Source of the DNA: Muribaculaceae bacterium
Lineage (GTDB): Bacteria > Bacteroidota > Bacteroidia > Bacteroidales > Muribaculaceae
Reading direction: 5' to 3'
Assembly: GCA_009775355.1 (NCBI GenBank)
Contig: VSPN01000003.1
Location: 21,077 to 85,076 of the forward strand
Length of the DNA stretch: 64,000 bases
In this document: positions 45,445-54,852 of the stretch, piece after piece
Layout of the letters: each line of letters starts with the position of its first letter
Numbering within the stretch: the stretch's first letter is position 1
The notes under the pieces: generated by a model
Told to the model about the DNA's origin: nothing
Databases searched by the model: none
What the model saw: only the letters and a program-made list of their open reading frames with translations
Program-made: the position numbers and the translations under genes

Positions 45445-45452
45445 TAACTTTG
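45445..45452 (+). promoter_or_regulatory. -7 box of the tRNA-Arg promoter
   Basis: TAACTTTG; a GTTG (3 of 4 matches to TTTG) lies 20 bp upstream. The precursor would have a 5' leader of about 70 nt. Confidence 0.55.
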
Positions 45453-45525
45453 CACCGCAAAAGCAGTTCTCTGAGTGCGGTTGCCGCAAACCGGCTCTCG
45501 CGCAGAGTTGATGGCTGCATATGAT

Positions 45526-45599
45526 GGTCCGGTAGCTCAGCTGGATAGAGCATCTGCCTTCTAAGCAGACGGTCCCGCGTTCGAATCGCGGCCGGATCA
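45526..45599 (+). tRNA. tRNA-Arg (anticodon TCT)
   Basis: 74 nt. The acceptor stem GGTCCGG pairs with CCGGATC (one G-U), the D-loop is AGCTGGATA, the anticodon stem TCTGC/GCAGA encloses CTTCTAA, the T-loop is TTCGAAT and the discriminator is A. CCA is not encoded. It reads AGA (and AGG) codons. An intrinsic terminator follows 7 bp later. Confidence 0.97.
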
Positions 45600-45605
45600 C
45601 TAAGG

Positions 45606-45639
45606 GGTCACGATTCCGATCGGAAGCGTGACCTTTTTT
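45606..45639 (+). terminator. Terminator of tRNA-Arg
   Basis: Stem GGTCACG/CGTGACC with an inner TTCC/GGAA after one mismatch, loop GATC, followed by six T. Confidence 0.85.
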
Positions 45640-45804
45640 ACTTGCCTTTTTATATCTTATTACGTTGCTCTTTACAACGTGTAAGTTTCTATTATGTGGT
45701 CAAGCCGAAAAACCGGTGCATATGTTAAACTGGGCAGTTAGAAGTGCTAAATTTTTAGGCGTATAGTTTGACCAATCGGAAGATGAAGAAGTCTCGGTCT
45801 CGGA

Positions 45805-45995
45805 CACCACGCATTTGTGAGCGAAAGATCGCAGGTCACTTCCTTGACCCTGCGTCTGATTGATTTCCCCATGGCACCTATGAGTATGGATATGATTTCG
45901 TCACTCTTTGTTCCGGGAATGGCTGCCGCACGTCCTCCTTTTTTTCTTTCAGCACACCCGGGACCCGCGTTGCCGGCTTCATGTAGGGCTTCATG
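45805..45995 (-). pseudogene. Decayed ISL3-like transposase fragment
   Basis: On minus an open stretch without a usable start reads ERKKGGRAAAIPG, GTKSDEIISILIG, RRRVKEVTCDLS and LTNAW, which resembles the middle of Bacteroidetes ISL3-family transposases (a KKG..A...GTK.D..I..L block followed by a VKEVT.D.. block). Past NAW the frame is lost, the helix after the conserved Asp is missing, and both ends are gone. No terminal inverted repeats were found. A 12-bp duplication (TACATGAAGCCC) lies at its upstream edge. Family call is by eye. The rest of 45640-46051 holds no gene I can support. Confidence 0.45.
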
Positions 45996-46051
45996 TATTC
46001 GCTTTTTCTGCTTTTTTTTCGATTAAATTTTTTGCTTTGACGAAAGAATGT

Positions 46052-46059
46052 TAAATTTG
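46052..46059 (+). promoter_or_regulatory. -7 box for the succinate dehydrogenase/fumarate reductase operon
   Basis: TAAATTTG with TTTG 17 bp upstream (46031-46034), shorter than usual. The leader to the first gene is about 140 nt. Confidence 0.5.
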
Positions 46060-46201
46060 CAGAATTGGAGGCTTTGCGCCCTGACGCGCCGTCCGTGCGG
46101 GATCGGCGGTGGAGTGCGTGCGGTCTTCCTGACGAGACCATGAACACAACGGATCCAATCTGCAAAACAAATAAACTTAATATAAATAATTTTTAACAAC
46201 T

Positions 46202-47230
46202 ATGTGGTTATCAAACTCATCCGTAGGACGTAAGATGGTAATGGCCCTCACGGGCGCATTCCTCGTCCTCTTCGTGACTTTTCACTGTTTGATGAACGCG
46301 GTTGCAATCTGCTGGCCCGCCGCCTATAATTCGGTGTGCGAGTTCCTGGGCGCCAACTGGTATGCCCTGGCTGCGTCGGCTGTTCTTGCGCTGTTCGTTC
46401 TGATTCACATCATCTATGCTGTGATGCTTACGCTTCAGAACCGTAAGGCTCGCGGCTCGGAGCGCTATGCCATAAGCCGGAAGCCCGCTTCCGTGGAGTG
46501 GTCGTCGCAGAACATGCTCGTTCTCGGCATCGTGATCCTCGCCTTTCTCGTGGTTCACATGATCCAGTTCTGGGCAAAGATGCAGCTTGTGGAGATCCTC
46601 GGCTGTCATGACACTCTGCCCCCCGCTGCCGGCACACTCTTCCTTCAGGAGGCGTTCGGTCAGCCCTGGACTCTGATCGTCTATGGCGTCGGCTTCATCG
46701 CCCTCTGGTTCCACCTCAACCACGGCTTCTGGTCGATGTTCCAGTCGATCGGCTGGAACAACACCAACTGGATGCCCCGTCTCAAGAAGATCGGCCTCTG
46801 GTGGACAACCATCGTGATCGCTCTCTTCTTCGCCGAGGGTATCGTCTTCACCGTGAAGGCTCACGAGAAGTATTATCTCACCAATGAGACTCTCCGCGAA
46901 CAGTACAAGGATATGATCGTGCCCATGATCGAGGATGACTTCGGTCCCGACGCCGCACAGCTCGGCCAGCAGATCAGGATGAGCCCCTACGGCAACGTGT
47001 CGATGGGTCTCCGCCAGATGGCCGGCCAGATGAAGGCGCAGCTCGAGCAGATCGAGTCGCCCGAAGGCCAGAACATGCTCAAGGAGCGTCCCGAGATGGC
47101 CGAGCAGATCGAGCAGATGAAGAAGCAGACTGGCGCTCTTGAAAACGCCGTCAAGCTCTTTGACTATCTCGAGTCGGCCGACAACGAACCCAATACAGAA
47201 CTGCCTCTCAGCGCAGGCCAACCCAACTAA
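46202..47230 (+). CDS. Succinate dehydrogenase/fumarate reductase cytochrome b subunit, with long C-terminal tail
   Basis: 342 residues. Five transmembrane helices (about 12-36, 51-75, 104-125, 156-180, 200-222) with the histidines expected for two hemes ([41 protein letters not shown]), the diheme type-B form. It anchors the flavoprotein and iron-sulfur subunits and exchanges electrons with menaquinone. Family members are usually about 200-230 residues; here an extra hydrophilic tail of about 115 residues follows the last helix ([38 protein letters not shown]), helical and probably coiled. First gene of a three-gene operon. Confidence 0.95.
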   Translation: MWLSNSSVGRKMVMALTGAFLVLFVTFHCLMNAVAICWPAAYNSVCEFLGANWYALAASAVLALFVLIHIIYAVMLTLQNRKARGSERYAISRKPASVEWSSQNMLVLGIVILAFLVVHMIQFWAKMQLVEILGCHDTLPPAAGTLFLQEAFGQPWTLIVYGVGFIALWFHLNHGFWSMFQSIGWNNTNWMPRLKKIGLWWTTIVIALFFAEGIVFTVKAHEKYYLTNETLREQYKDMIVPMIEDDFGPDAAQLGQQIRMSPYGNVSMGLRQMAGQMKAQLEQIESPEGQNMLKERPEMAEQIEQMKKQTGALENAVKLFDYLESADNEPNTELPLSAGQPN

Positions 47231-47238
47231 TTAGCGAT

Positions 47239-49266
47239 ATGGAAACTACAAACAACAAAATACGAGTAATGAATCCGGCGGACTCGAAGATCCCGGAGGG
47301 TCCTGTCGCTGAGAAATGGACCAACTACAAGGCCCACCAGAAACTTGTCAACCCCGCCAACAAGCGTCGTCTCGACATCATCGTGGTCGGCACAGGTCTC
47401 GCCGGCGCGTCGGCTGCATCGACTCTCGCCGAGATGGGCTTCAACGTGCTCAACTTCTGCATCCAGGACAGCCCCCGCCGCGCGCACTCGATCGCCGCTC
47501 AGGGCGGTATCAACGCTGCGAAGAACTATCAGAACGACGGTGACTCCGTGTATCGTCTTTTCTACGACACCGTAAAGGGCGGCGACTACCGTGCCCGCGA
47601 GGCAAACGTCTATCGTCTCGCCGAGGTGTCTAACAACATCATCGACCAGTGTGTGGCGCAGGGTGTGCCCTTCGCACGCGAGTATGGCGGCCTTCTGGCC
47701 AACCGCTCTTTCGGCGGCGCACAGGTGAGCCGTACGTTCTACGCCAAGGGCCAGACAGGCCAGCAGCTCCTGCTTGGCGCGTACTCCTCGCTCAACCGTC
47801 AGATCCATACTGGCAAGGTGAAGAGCTACAACCGCTACGAGATGCACGACCTTGTGCTCATCAAGGACAAAGACGGTGTGGAGCGCGCACGCGGCATCAT
47901 CGCCAAGAACCTTGTGACAGGCAAGTTCGAGCGTTTCGCCGCTCACGCAGTGGTCATTGCCACCGGCGGTTACGGCAACGCATACTTCCTCTCGACCAAC
48001 GCCATGGGCTGCAACTGTTCGGCCGCCATGGCCTGCTACCGCAAGGGCGCATATTTCGCAAACCCGGCTTACGTGCAGATCCACCCCACTTGTATCCCCG
48101 TTCACGGCGACAAGCAGTCGAAACTGACCCTTATGTCGGAGTCTCTGCGTAACGACGGCCGCATCTGGGTGCCGAAGAAGATCGAAGACGCGAAGCGTCT
48201 GCAGAGCGGTGAGATCAAGGGCAGCGACATCCCCGAGCAGGACCGCGACTACTATCTGGAGCGCCGCTACCCGGCATTCGGTAACCTTGTGCCCCGCGAC
48301 GTGGCTTCTCGCGCCGCCAAGGAGCGTTGCGACGCAGGCTTCGGTGTCAACAACACCGGTCTCGCCGTGTTCCTCGACTTCTCTGAGGCGATCAACCGTC
48401 TCGGCATCGACGTGGTGCGCCAGCGTTACGGCAACCTCTTCGACATGTATGAGGAGATCACCGACGTCAACCCCGGCGAGCTCGCCAACGAGGTGAACGG
48501 TGAGAAATACTACAACCCGATGATGATCTTCCCGGCCATCCACTACACAATGGGCGGTATCTGGGTTGACTATGAGCTTCAGACTTCGGTCAAGGGTCTC
48601 TTCGCCATCGGCGAGTGCAACTTCTCCGACCACGGTGCCAACCGTCTCGGCGCGTCGGCTCTCATGCAGGGTCTCGCCGACGGTTACTTCGTGCTTCCCT
48701 ATACTATCCAGAACTACCTCAGCGACCAGATCACGGTTCCCCACTTCAAGACCGACACTCCCGAGTTTGACGAGGCTGAAAAGCGTTGTCAGGATCTCGA
48801 GAACGAGCTTATGGCCATCAAGGGCACACGCTCTGTCGACTCGATCCACAAGGAGCTCGGCCACATCATGTGGGAGTATGTCGGCATGGCCCGCGACAAA
48901 GAGGGTCTTGAGCACGCCATCGACGCGCTCGGCAAGCTCCGCAAGGAGTTCGAGACCAACCTCTTCGTGCCCGGCAATGTAGGCGACGGCATGAACGTCG
49001 AGCTTGACAAGGCTTTCCGTCTCCGCGACTTCATCACCATGGGTGAGCTCGTGGCATACGACGCGCTCAACCGCAACGAGTCTTGCGGCGGCCACTTCCG
49101 CACCGAGTATCAGACCGAGGAAGGCGAGGCCAAGCGCGATGACGAGAACTACTTCTATGTGAGCTGCTGGGAGTATGAGGGCTCAGACACCAAGGCCCCC
49201 GAGCTTATCAAAGAGCCCCTCCACTATGAGGCTATCAAGGTACAGACCCGTAACTATAAGTCATAA
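47239..49266 (+). CDS. Succinate dehydrogenase/fumarate reductase flavoprotein subunit
   Basis: 675 residues. FAD-binding Rossmann motif [20 protein letters not shown], covalent-FAD histidine in [20 protein letters not shown], active-site region [16 protein letters not shown], and [20 protein letters not shown]. It carries out succinate/fumarate interconversion on the cytoplasmic face; in anaerobic Bacteroidales the fumarate-reducing direction dominates, ending in succinate. It starts 8 bp after the cytochrome subunit. Codon use is that of a highly expressed gene (strong CTC/CGC/AAG preference). Confidence 0.97.
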   Translation: METTNNKIRVMNPADSKIPEGPVAEKWTNYKAHQKLVNPANKRRLDIIVVGTGLAGASAASTLAEMGFNVLNFCIQDSPRRAHSIAAQGGINAAKNYQNDGDSVYRLFYDTVKGGDYRAREANVYRLAEVSNNIIDQCVAQGVPFAREYGGLLANRSFGGAQVSRTFYAKGQTGQQLLLGAYSSLNRQIHTGKVKSYNRYEMHDLVLIKDKDGVERARGIIAKNLVTGKFERFAAHAVVIATGGYGNAYFLSTNAMGCNCSAAMACYRKGAYFANPAYVQIHPTCIPVHGDKQSKLTLMSESLRNDGRIWVPKKIEDAKRLQSGEIKGSDIPEQDRDYYLERRYPAFGNLVPRDVASRAAKERCDAGFGVNNTGLAVFLDFSEAINRLGIDVVRQRYGNLFDMYEEITDVNPGELANEVNGEKYYNPMMIFPAIHYTMGGIWVDYELQTSVKGLFAIGECNFSDHGANRLGASALMQGLADGYFVLPYTIQNYLSDQITVPHFKTDTPEFDEAEKRCQDLENELMAIKGTRSVDSIHKELGHIMWEYVGMARDKEGLEHAIDALGKLRKEFETNLFVPGNVGDGMNVELDKAFRLRDFITMGELVAYDALNRNESCGGHFRTEYQTEEGEAKRDDENYFYVSCWEYEGSDTKAPELIKEPLHYEAIKVQTRNYKS

Positions 49267-49278
49267 GTAAAGTCAACT

Positions 49279-50037
49279 ATGGAAGAAAAAATAATGAAAG
49301 TCAATCTTAGGGTCTGGCGTCAGGCCGGTCCTAAGGCCAAGGGCGAATTTGTGACTTATCAGGGAGTCGAGACCACGCCCGACACATCATTTCTCGAGAC
49401 TCTCGACATTCTCAACGAGACTCTCGTCGAGAAGGGCGAGGAGCCTGTAGTATTCGATCACGACTGCCGCGAGGGCATCTGCGGCATGTGCTCGCTCTAT
49501 ATCAACGGCCATCCGCACGGCCCGGCTACCGGCGCGACCACCTGCCAGCTCTACATGCGTCGCTTCGCCAACGGCGAGACCATCACTGTCGAGCCCTGGC
49601 GTTCGGCCGCTTTCCCCGTGATCAAGGACCTTATGGTAGACCGCAACGCGTTCGACAAGATCCAGCAGGCGGGCGGCTACGTGTCGTTCAACTGCGGCGG
49701 CGCCCAGGATGCCAACGATCTTCCGATCTCAAAGGTACAGGCCGACGAGGCCATGGACTCAGCGAGCTGCATCGGCTGCGGCGCATGTGTGGCTGCCTGC
49801 AAGAACGGTTCGGCAATGCTCTTCGTCTCAGCGAAGATCAACCAGCTCTCGCGCCTCCCGCAGGGAGCCGTGGAGCGTGACCGCCGCGCCTTCGCCATGG
49901 TGTCGAAGATGGATGAGCTCGGTTTCGGTAACTGCACCAACACCGGCGCATGTTCCGCTGAGTGCCCCAAGAACATCAAGATGGCCAACATCGCGCGCAT
50001 GAACCGCGAGTTCATCGCCGCCGAGTGCCGCAAGTAA
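49279..50037 (+). CDS. Succinate dehydrogenase/fumarate reductase iron-sulfur subunit
   Basis: 252 residues. Carries the [2Fe-2S] motif CREGICGMC plus CQLYMRRF, then [18 protein letters not shown] and [20 protein letters not shown] for the [4Fe-4S] and [3Fe-4S] clusters, which relay electrons between the flavin and the heme subunit. Starts 12 bp after the flavoprotein gene; a 11-bp-stem terminator follows. Confidence 0.97.
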   Translation: MEEKIMKVNLRVWRQAGPKAKGEFVTYQGVETTPDTSFLETLDILNETLVEKGEEPVVFDHDCREGICGMCSLYINGHPHGPATGATTCQLYMRRFANGETITVEPWRSAAFPVIKDLMVDRNAFDKIQQAGGYVSFNCGGAQDANDLPISKVQADEAMDSASCIGCGACVAACKNGSAMLFVSAKINQLSRLPQGAVERDRRAFAMVSKMDELGFGNCTNTGACSAECPKNIKMANIARMNREFIAAECRK

Positions 50038-50057
50038 TCCCTACGTATTCCAGATAG

Positions 50058-50084
50058 AAAAAGCCCGCGCAAGCGGGCTTTTTT
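50058..50084 (+). terminator. Operon terminator after the iron-sulfur subunit
   Basis: AAAAAGCCCGC (50058-50068) and its complement (50073-50083) around GCAA, ending in six T. It can also act on minus because of the leading A-run. Confidence 0.85.
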
Positions 50085-50109
50085 CATTTTGCGCGCGGGT
50101 TATATGATG

Positions 50110-50619
50110 TCACATCAGGCCGCGCAGGAAATCGGCAAGATCCGTTCCCGCCGGGAGCGCGAGCTGTCGGCGCAGACGCCAGCGGGCCTGCTTTACGCTT
50201 TCGGGCCTGACATTCATGGCCTCGGCTATCTCCTTTGTGTCGAGTCCGATCGCCGTGTAGCATGCGAGTCTCACCGCGGCGTCGCTGAGAGCCGGGGCGT
50301 GACGACGCAGCCGGCTGATGAATTCAGGGCGTATTTGCGATATCAGTTCGTTGAGTGTAGCCGAAGCTATCCCTTTTGACTCCCCCTCGCGGAGCAGTCT
50401 GAGCAGACGGCGGCTCTCTACGGCGTCGATCGCTCCTTCGTTGCTGATTGATTCGAGAGTGCCGATCGCTTCGGCCATGACTTCCTGCCTCCGGTCGCCG
50501 GCAATCTGCAATGCCATCTGCCGGTGCTCGGCCTCGCGGCGCATGCGGTCGGCACGGCGCAGCCGCGCGATTGCTGCCGCCCCTCCCGCCACGGCAATGA
50601 CCGCACCGAAAATGATCAT
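50110..50619 (-). CDS. C-terminal half of an amber-split TPR-TM-HTH regulator
   Basis: 169 residues beginning with a transmembrane helix (MIIFGAVIAVAGGAAAIARL), a charged coiled coil (about 20-100) and a LuxR-like HTH (about 113-160: SDAAVRLACYTAIGLDTKE and MNVRPESVKQARWRLRRQLA). It is in the same reading frame as the TPR gene upstream; only one TAG codon and nine codons lie between them, and together they match the 573-residue regulator at 15.9 kb in layout and length. It may be a remnant, or a separately started membrane-bound DNA-binding protein using the ATG at 50619. Confidence 0.75.
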   Translation of the reverse strand: MIIFGAVIAVAGGAAAIARLRRADRMRREAEHRQMALQIAGDRRQEVMAEAIGTLESISNEGAIDAVESRRLLRLLREGESKGIASATLNELISQIRPEFISRLRRHAPALSDAAVRLACYTAIGLDTKEIAEAMNVRPESVKQARWRLRRQLALPAGTDLADFLRGLM

Positions 50620-50646
50620 GACCAGCGAGCGACGCCGACGGTCTGC

Positions 50647-51801
50647 CTACTGTTTTGCGAATTCGGCGTCGGCAGCCTCGATCTGCGACATGACTTCAAG
50701 ATTGACAACCTCGTTGTCGCGCATCGCCGACAGCACCGAATCGGCAGCCTCCGCATATCGCCGGTATGCACCAGCGGCTCCGTCGCTGTCGCCGCATGCG
50801 GCACGCACCTCCGCAACCGTGCGGAGGGCCATAAGCCTGTGGTCGCTCTGGCCGAGTTCGTCGGCACCCTCTGCTGCGACTGCCGCATAACCGGCCGCCC
50901 CGGCAGTGTCGCCGCAGTCGAGGGCGAGCCGAGCGCGCTGCGCCGCGACAAGTGGCATGAGCGAGAGGTTTCCCGGATCGGCAGACAGATTGTCGTAGGC
51001 AAGACGCAGCGCGGCCGTGTCATTGCGGAGTGCATAAAGGTTGTAATATACCAGTGTCCCGATGTCGGGATCTGACATGGCTGCCGGGTCCTCGCGCAGA
51101 CGGGAGAATATATCGGCGGCCTCATCTTTTTTGCCGAGATCATGAAGAACGCACGCATTGTTTATGACCGACCCGGGAAATGGCAGATGACTTCTGATTT
51201 CAGCGGCACATGAGTCGGCCGACGCCAGATAGCCGATGGCCCTGGCGCGATAACCCACATCGCGCATCAGGTTCATCAGGGCAATATAGCGGTCATAAAG
51301 CATGATGGCGTCATGCCGCCTGCTGTAATAATCCGCGTCCTCGCGCAGATGCCTGTACCATTCCGGCCTGGTATAGTCTTCCATCTCCTCGCGGAGCCAT
51401 GTTATGCGGCGGCGCAGATATTCCCCCTCGCTGTCGTCGGGACCGGCAAGCGCAGCCTCCAACTCGCGGGTGCTCCTCGCGCTGTCTCCTTGCCGTGCGG
51501 CGGCTCGCCCGAGCCAGTAATGTGCCCTGCGGCGTGCCTCTTTTTTGGCAATGTCACGTTTTGCCGCATCTGCAAAACGCCCGGCAAGACGGGCAATTGA
51601 ATCCGCACCGGCGTCCCCGATCAGAGCGAGTTCAAGTTTCCGGCTCAATGAATCGAACGGTTCTCCGATCCTGCCCCATCCGGCAGGTGCGACGGTAGGA
51701 TTGTCATGACTGCATCCGGTCAGTAGCGCTGCCGCTCCGACAATCATGGTCGCGGCAGTCATGCCGATCGCCGTAAAGAGATATATCTTGGTTTTCTTCA
51801 T
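50647..51801 (-). CDS. N-terminal half of an amber-split TPR-TM-HTH regulator
   Basis: 384 residues from the ATG at 51801, chosen because the longer in-frame start (51855) lies inside the -7 box. Signal with lipobox (VGAAALLTGC), then TPR-like helices (AHYWLGRAAARQGDSARSTR, LHDLGKKDEAADIFSRLRED) and a helical end AEFAKQ before TAG (50647-50649). The transmembrane helix, coiled coil and HTH that follow in the homologue are encoded right after the stop in the same frame. As it stands, the product would be a periplasmic TPR lipoprotein without its DNA-binding part. Confidence 0.8.
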   Translation of the reverse strand: MKKTKIYLFTAIGMTAATMIVGAAALLTGCSHDNPTVAPAGWGRIGEPFDSLSRKLELALIGDAGADSIARLAGRFADAAKRDIAKKEARRRAHYWLGRAAARQGDSARSTRELEAALAGPDDSEGEYLRRRITWLREEMEDYTRPEWYRHLREDADYYSRRHDAIMLYDRYIALMNLMRDVGYRARAIGYLASADSCAAEIRSHLPFPGSVINNACVLHDLGKKDEAADIFSRLREDPAAMSDPDIGTLVYYNLYALRNDTAALRLAYDNLSADPGNLSLMPLVAAQRARLALDCGDTAGAAGYAAVAAEGADELGQSDHRLMALRTVAEVRAACGDSDGAAGAYRRYAEAADSVLSAMRDNEVVNLEVMSQIEAADAEFAKQ

Positions 51802-51852
51802 ATCAGTAAAGTCGCTGCATCCGAAATGCCGAACAAGCTTCGGATACCCCTG

Positions 51853-51860
51853 CAAAGATA
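51853..51860 (-). promoter_or_regulatory. -7 box of the split regulator
   Basis: TATCTTTG on minus, 51 bp before the chosen start. No TTTG at the usual distance. Confidence 0.45.
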
Positions 51861-52355
51861 GTTGTTTTTATCGTATTCCCGAGTCGTACAGCTGTCTACT
51901 TGCCGTCTACATCATTCATTCAGGACCAGGCCCGGCAAGAGTGTTATAGAGTATTTTCAAGGACACTCCGCAAGTTATGGAGGGAGAGTGTGTACTATAC
52001 GATCGATGCGACTTGGTGGATTATGCTGAAAAGACGCCGAAGGAAATGTTTTGCTGGATGTGTCATTTTTGTGAATGACAGTTGTACGTGCCCGCGAAGA
52101 GAGATTGCCTCCGTATTGCTGCTTCCGGCCATCTTTGTCCTTTTGTGCAGTTGTATATACCGCTATGCTCCTTGATCTGCGTTGCCGAATTTAAAAGAAA
52201 GCTGTGACTCAGCATTAACATTTGCAGTGAGAAAGAATTTTATTATAATTCAAAATGCCCGATAGTAATTTTGTATTTGGGAATATGTTGAAAACTGCAT
52301 ATTTTGTTAAAGAGTTGTGCATAAAGGTTGTTTTTTAAGATTTTTTGTAGATTTT
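51861..52355. other. AT-rich gap without a supported gene
   Basis: About 500 bp. A 91-codon open frame on plus (51900-52175) ends in a hydrophobic, Cys-rich stretch but has no start signals or family resemblance. Composition shifts from mixed to strongly AT-rich toward 52.3 kb, where the next gene's promoter begins. Confidence 0.5.
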
Positions 52356-52386
52356 TTTGTTTGTTCAAATTATTTGTTTATTTTTG
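52356..52386 (+). promoter_or_regulatory. Consensus promoter of the AT-rich secreted-protein gene
   Basis: TTTG (52356-52359), 19-bp spacer, TATTTTTG (52379-52386). Leader about 42 nt. Confidence 0.75.
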
Positions 52387-52432
52387 CAAAGTGTTGATAA
52401 AAATAATAAATTAACCGGTAAAATTAAACATT

Positions 52433-54841
52433 ATGAAAGTTAAGATGTTTGTGATGCTGCTGTCTGTACTTGTGTTGCAGGCAATGTGCGGGGAGGTTCG
52501 CGGTGCGACTTCTGAAAATGATACGGCTGCATTTTCGCAAGTTGTAAAAATGAATGCAAATCAAAATGGTGGTGAAATCCATTTCGATGTGGAGGCGGAA
52601 GAGAGTGGCTATTTCTATTTGCGACTATGGCAATGCGCTGCCATCAAAAGAGACAATACGTTACAGTCATATGCGGTGACTCTAAATGGGAAGCGTTGTG
52701 ACAAGGAAATCATACCAGCTAAATCCGGTTGGTGTGCTGTCGAGTATCCGGTCGAACTGTTTTTTGAGAAAGGACGAAATGAGGTTCTTTTCCATTCCGA
52801 TCTGCCATGTATCCCGAATATCGAATTTGTTGAACTTTGCAAGGGCAGAGAGAAACAGAAATCAAGAATTCTCAGTTCTACAAAGTATGAGGATTATATA
52901 TCTTCAATTAAGAATCAGCCTCGAAAGGTGATCGGTGGCGATATCTTTAAACCGCAATATCCTGACTCTCTTTATACTTCAATAGGGGTTATTACTGATA
53001 ACAGCAAGTATGACTTCTCTTATGAAAATATAGGTTGGTTCGGATACACATTCTATACTACTGCATATTTTAAAGCGGGGGAAACAGTTACTCTCTCTTC
53101 AAAAGGAGTCAATCAAGAAAAGCATTTCTTAGAGGTGTTTAACGCAGATCATCCCAATCGGTTTTCCTGGACAGTTTTATCTGATGACAAAGGGGAAATT
53201 TCATTTTCCATACCAATAACCTTTACAGGGACTTATTATGTAAAGGCACGTACATATAAGAATTGTTCCACAGGATTCTGTGATATCAATATAAACAATC
53301 TTATGCGTTATGAGAGCGTTCCTATATGTACTGTAGGTGTCGGTACGTCCTTTGTTAATGAATCGATTGAGTATAATGTGTTTACGGCTAACTGTCAGAG
53401 CGATCCTTTTATTTTTTTGATGAAAGGGGGAATGAATGATGGTAAAGTGTATGCATTCAATAATGATTATGCTTCATCTGGAGATTATAATTGGGGAAAG
53501 AATGCTCGTATTTTCCAAAAGTTTCTAAAAGCAGCCTCAATTTCGCGTATTCATATTTCTTCGGCAGGTTCATTTAATCCTGTTGGTAGTTGTGAGTTGT
53601 ATGCAGGATGTAAGAAGAGTCCTGTTGTTCCGTTCTTTGAGAACTTGAAAGAGGATGATGCGATAGCATCTTCTCCCGCAAGTTTTACATACAACTGTAT
53701 ATCATGGTCAGGTGGAATTACTTCATATTGGGAGTGGCCATGTAATATCGCATCGGAGTATTATGCAGGAGACGATGACCTGGCTTCGTTTGATAATTTT
53801 TATTCATCGGAGAGGTATCCTGGATGCACACAGTATGTAAGAACATCTACGATGTCTGCTAATAGTGGTGTTGACTTATGGGGAATAAAAAATAAAGGTT
53901 CTGTGGAGCTGACACATGCGTCCATTACTAAGAATTCTGACGGAGCACATCATGGTTATGATTGGGAAAGTAAACCAGGCTCTTTGACTCGCACATTCCA
54001 TCCAAGAAATTCTCTCAGAGGGTCGAGTTATGGAAATGTAATGTATCATTATGAGGCTCTGGCTACTAAAGCGGGCGTTTCAAATATGCTTGAAGAGGCT
54101 GTTGCGGATAATAGGGCTGTAATGGAAAATGTTATATTATCAGATAATCAAGTACAGTACATTTCTGATAATATCTCTAAAATTGATGCTGTATTGACAG
54201 ATCGATTTAAGACCCTTTATGAAGAATGGGACGGGGTGTGGAACAATACGCCTTTTAGCAATCCTGAAGTTATTAAAGAATCTGATGAATATGACGCCTT
54301 GTTGGAGATATGTAGATCAAATAAGTCTCTGCTTTATCTCGTTTATGACAAAATAAATAGAGGCATTCAGTCGGCAATCCCTCTTTTTGAAGATCTCGTG
54401 CTGAGTGGGAATGGTACTAATATTCAAAAAATGAACAAGATTCATTTGTCTAACGCCAATTGTCCTTATGATGCATCAGGTCGGAAAATCATACGATCCA
54501 TTTCGTCGAATCTCAAGTTGTTATTGAAAGACTTGATAAACGAACAAAGAACGAAAAAGAATGGATTCAGTTCGGTTGATGATATCTTTGCAGGTGAAGG
54601 CAAGATTCAAGTGGTATCAGATGCTTCGGCCTTGACAATAAAAATGGATTTGAATAGAGATGTCATGGTGTCGTTGGATGTGCTGGATTTGAATGGCAAT
54701 ATAATAGAGACGGTCATTAAGAATTCGGATTTAATCATAGGAACTTATGAGTATACCATCAATTTATCTGGAAAAGGTGTCTATCTTGTAAGATCCATTA
54801 TAAATGGTAATCTTGGCGTCAAAAAAATATTTGTAGAATAA
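52433..54841 (+). CDS. Large AT-rich secreted protein with a Cys/His (DUF7689-like) domain and sorting domain
   Basis: 802 residues. Signal peptide (about 1-25), beta-rich N-terminal half, then a domain (about 410-545) with TYNCISWSGGITSYWEWP (Cys 422), VELTHASITK (His 495), GAHHGYDWESKPGS, FHPRNSLRGSSYGNVMYHY. The order YNC-W, H, SK-G, HP, YG resembles DUF7689-type domains, which look like NlpC/papain-fold hydrolases; this comparison is from memory. A helical region follows and a C-terminal sorting-type domain ends it (VLDLNGNIIETVIKN, LSGKGVYLVRSIINGN). Codon use is AT-rich unlike its neighbours, a sign of transfer. Followed 11 bp later by the propeller protein. Confidence 0.82.
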   Translation: MKVKMFVMLLSVLVLQAMCGEVRGATSENDTAAFSQVVKMNANQNGGEIHFDVEAEESGYFYLRLWQCAAIKRDNTLQSYAVTLNGKRCDKEIIPAKSGWCAVEYPVELFFEKGRNEVLFHSDLPCIPNIEFVELCKGREKQKSRILSSTKYEDYISSIKNQPRKVIGGDIFKPQYPDSLYTSIGVITDNSKYDFSYENIGWFGYTFYTTAYFKAGETVTLSSKGVNQEKHFLEVFNADHPNRFSWTVLSDDKGEISFSIPITFTGTYYVKARTYKNCSTGFCDININNLMRYESVPICTVGVGTSFVNESIEYNVFTANCQSDPFIFLMKGGMNDGKVYAFNNDYASSGDYNWGKNARIFQKFLKAASISRIHISSAGSFNPVGSCELYAGCKKSPVVPFFENLKEDDAIASSPASFTYNCISWSGGITSYWEWPCNIASEYYAGDDDLASFDNFYSSERYPGCTQYVRTSTMSANSGVDLWGIKNKGSVELTHASITKNSDGAHHGYDWESKPGSLTRTFHPRNSLRGSSYGNVMYHYEALATKAGVSNMLEEAVADNRAVMENVILSDNQVQYISDNISKIDAVLTDRFKTLYEEWDGVWNNTPFSNPEVIKESDEYDALLEICRSNKSLLYLVYDKINRGIQSAIPLFEDLVLSGNGTNIQKMNKIHLSNANCPYDASGRKIIRSISSNLKLLLKDLINEQRTKKNGFSSVDDIFAGEGKIQVVSDASALTIKMDLNRDVMVSLDVLDLNGNIIETVIKNSDLIIGTYEYTINLSGKGVYLVRSIINGNLGVKKIFVE

Positions 54842-54852
54842 AAATAAAAGAT

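Noticed and set aside
47227..49095. 622-codon open frame antisense to the flavoprotein gene
   Set aside because: It mirrors a highly expressed GC-rich gene with strong codon bias, which creates long antisense frames; the sense protein is unmistakable and the antisense product has no recognisable motif.
50647..50649. TAG read as an amino acid by general recoding
   Set aside because: The same codon ends ribF, ribH and the 573-residue regulator in this window, so TAG is an ordinary stop here.
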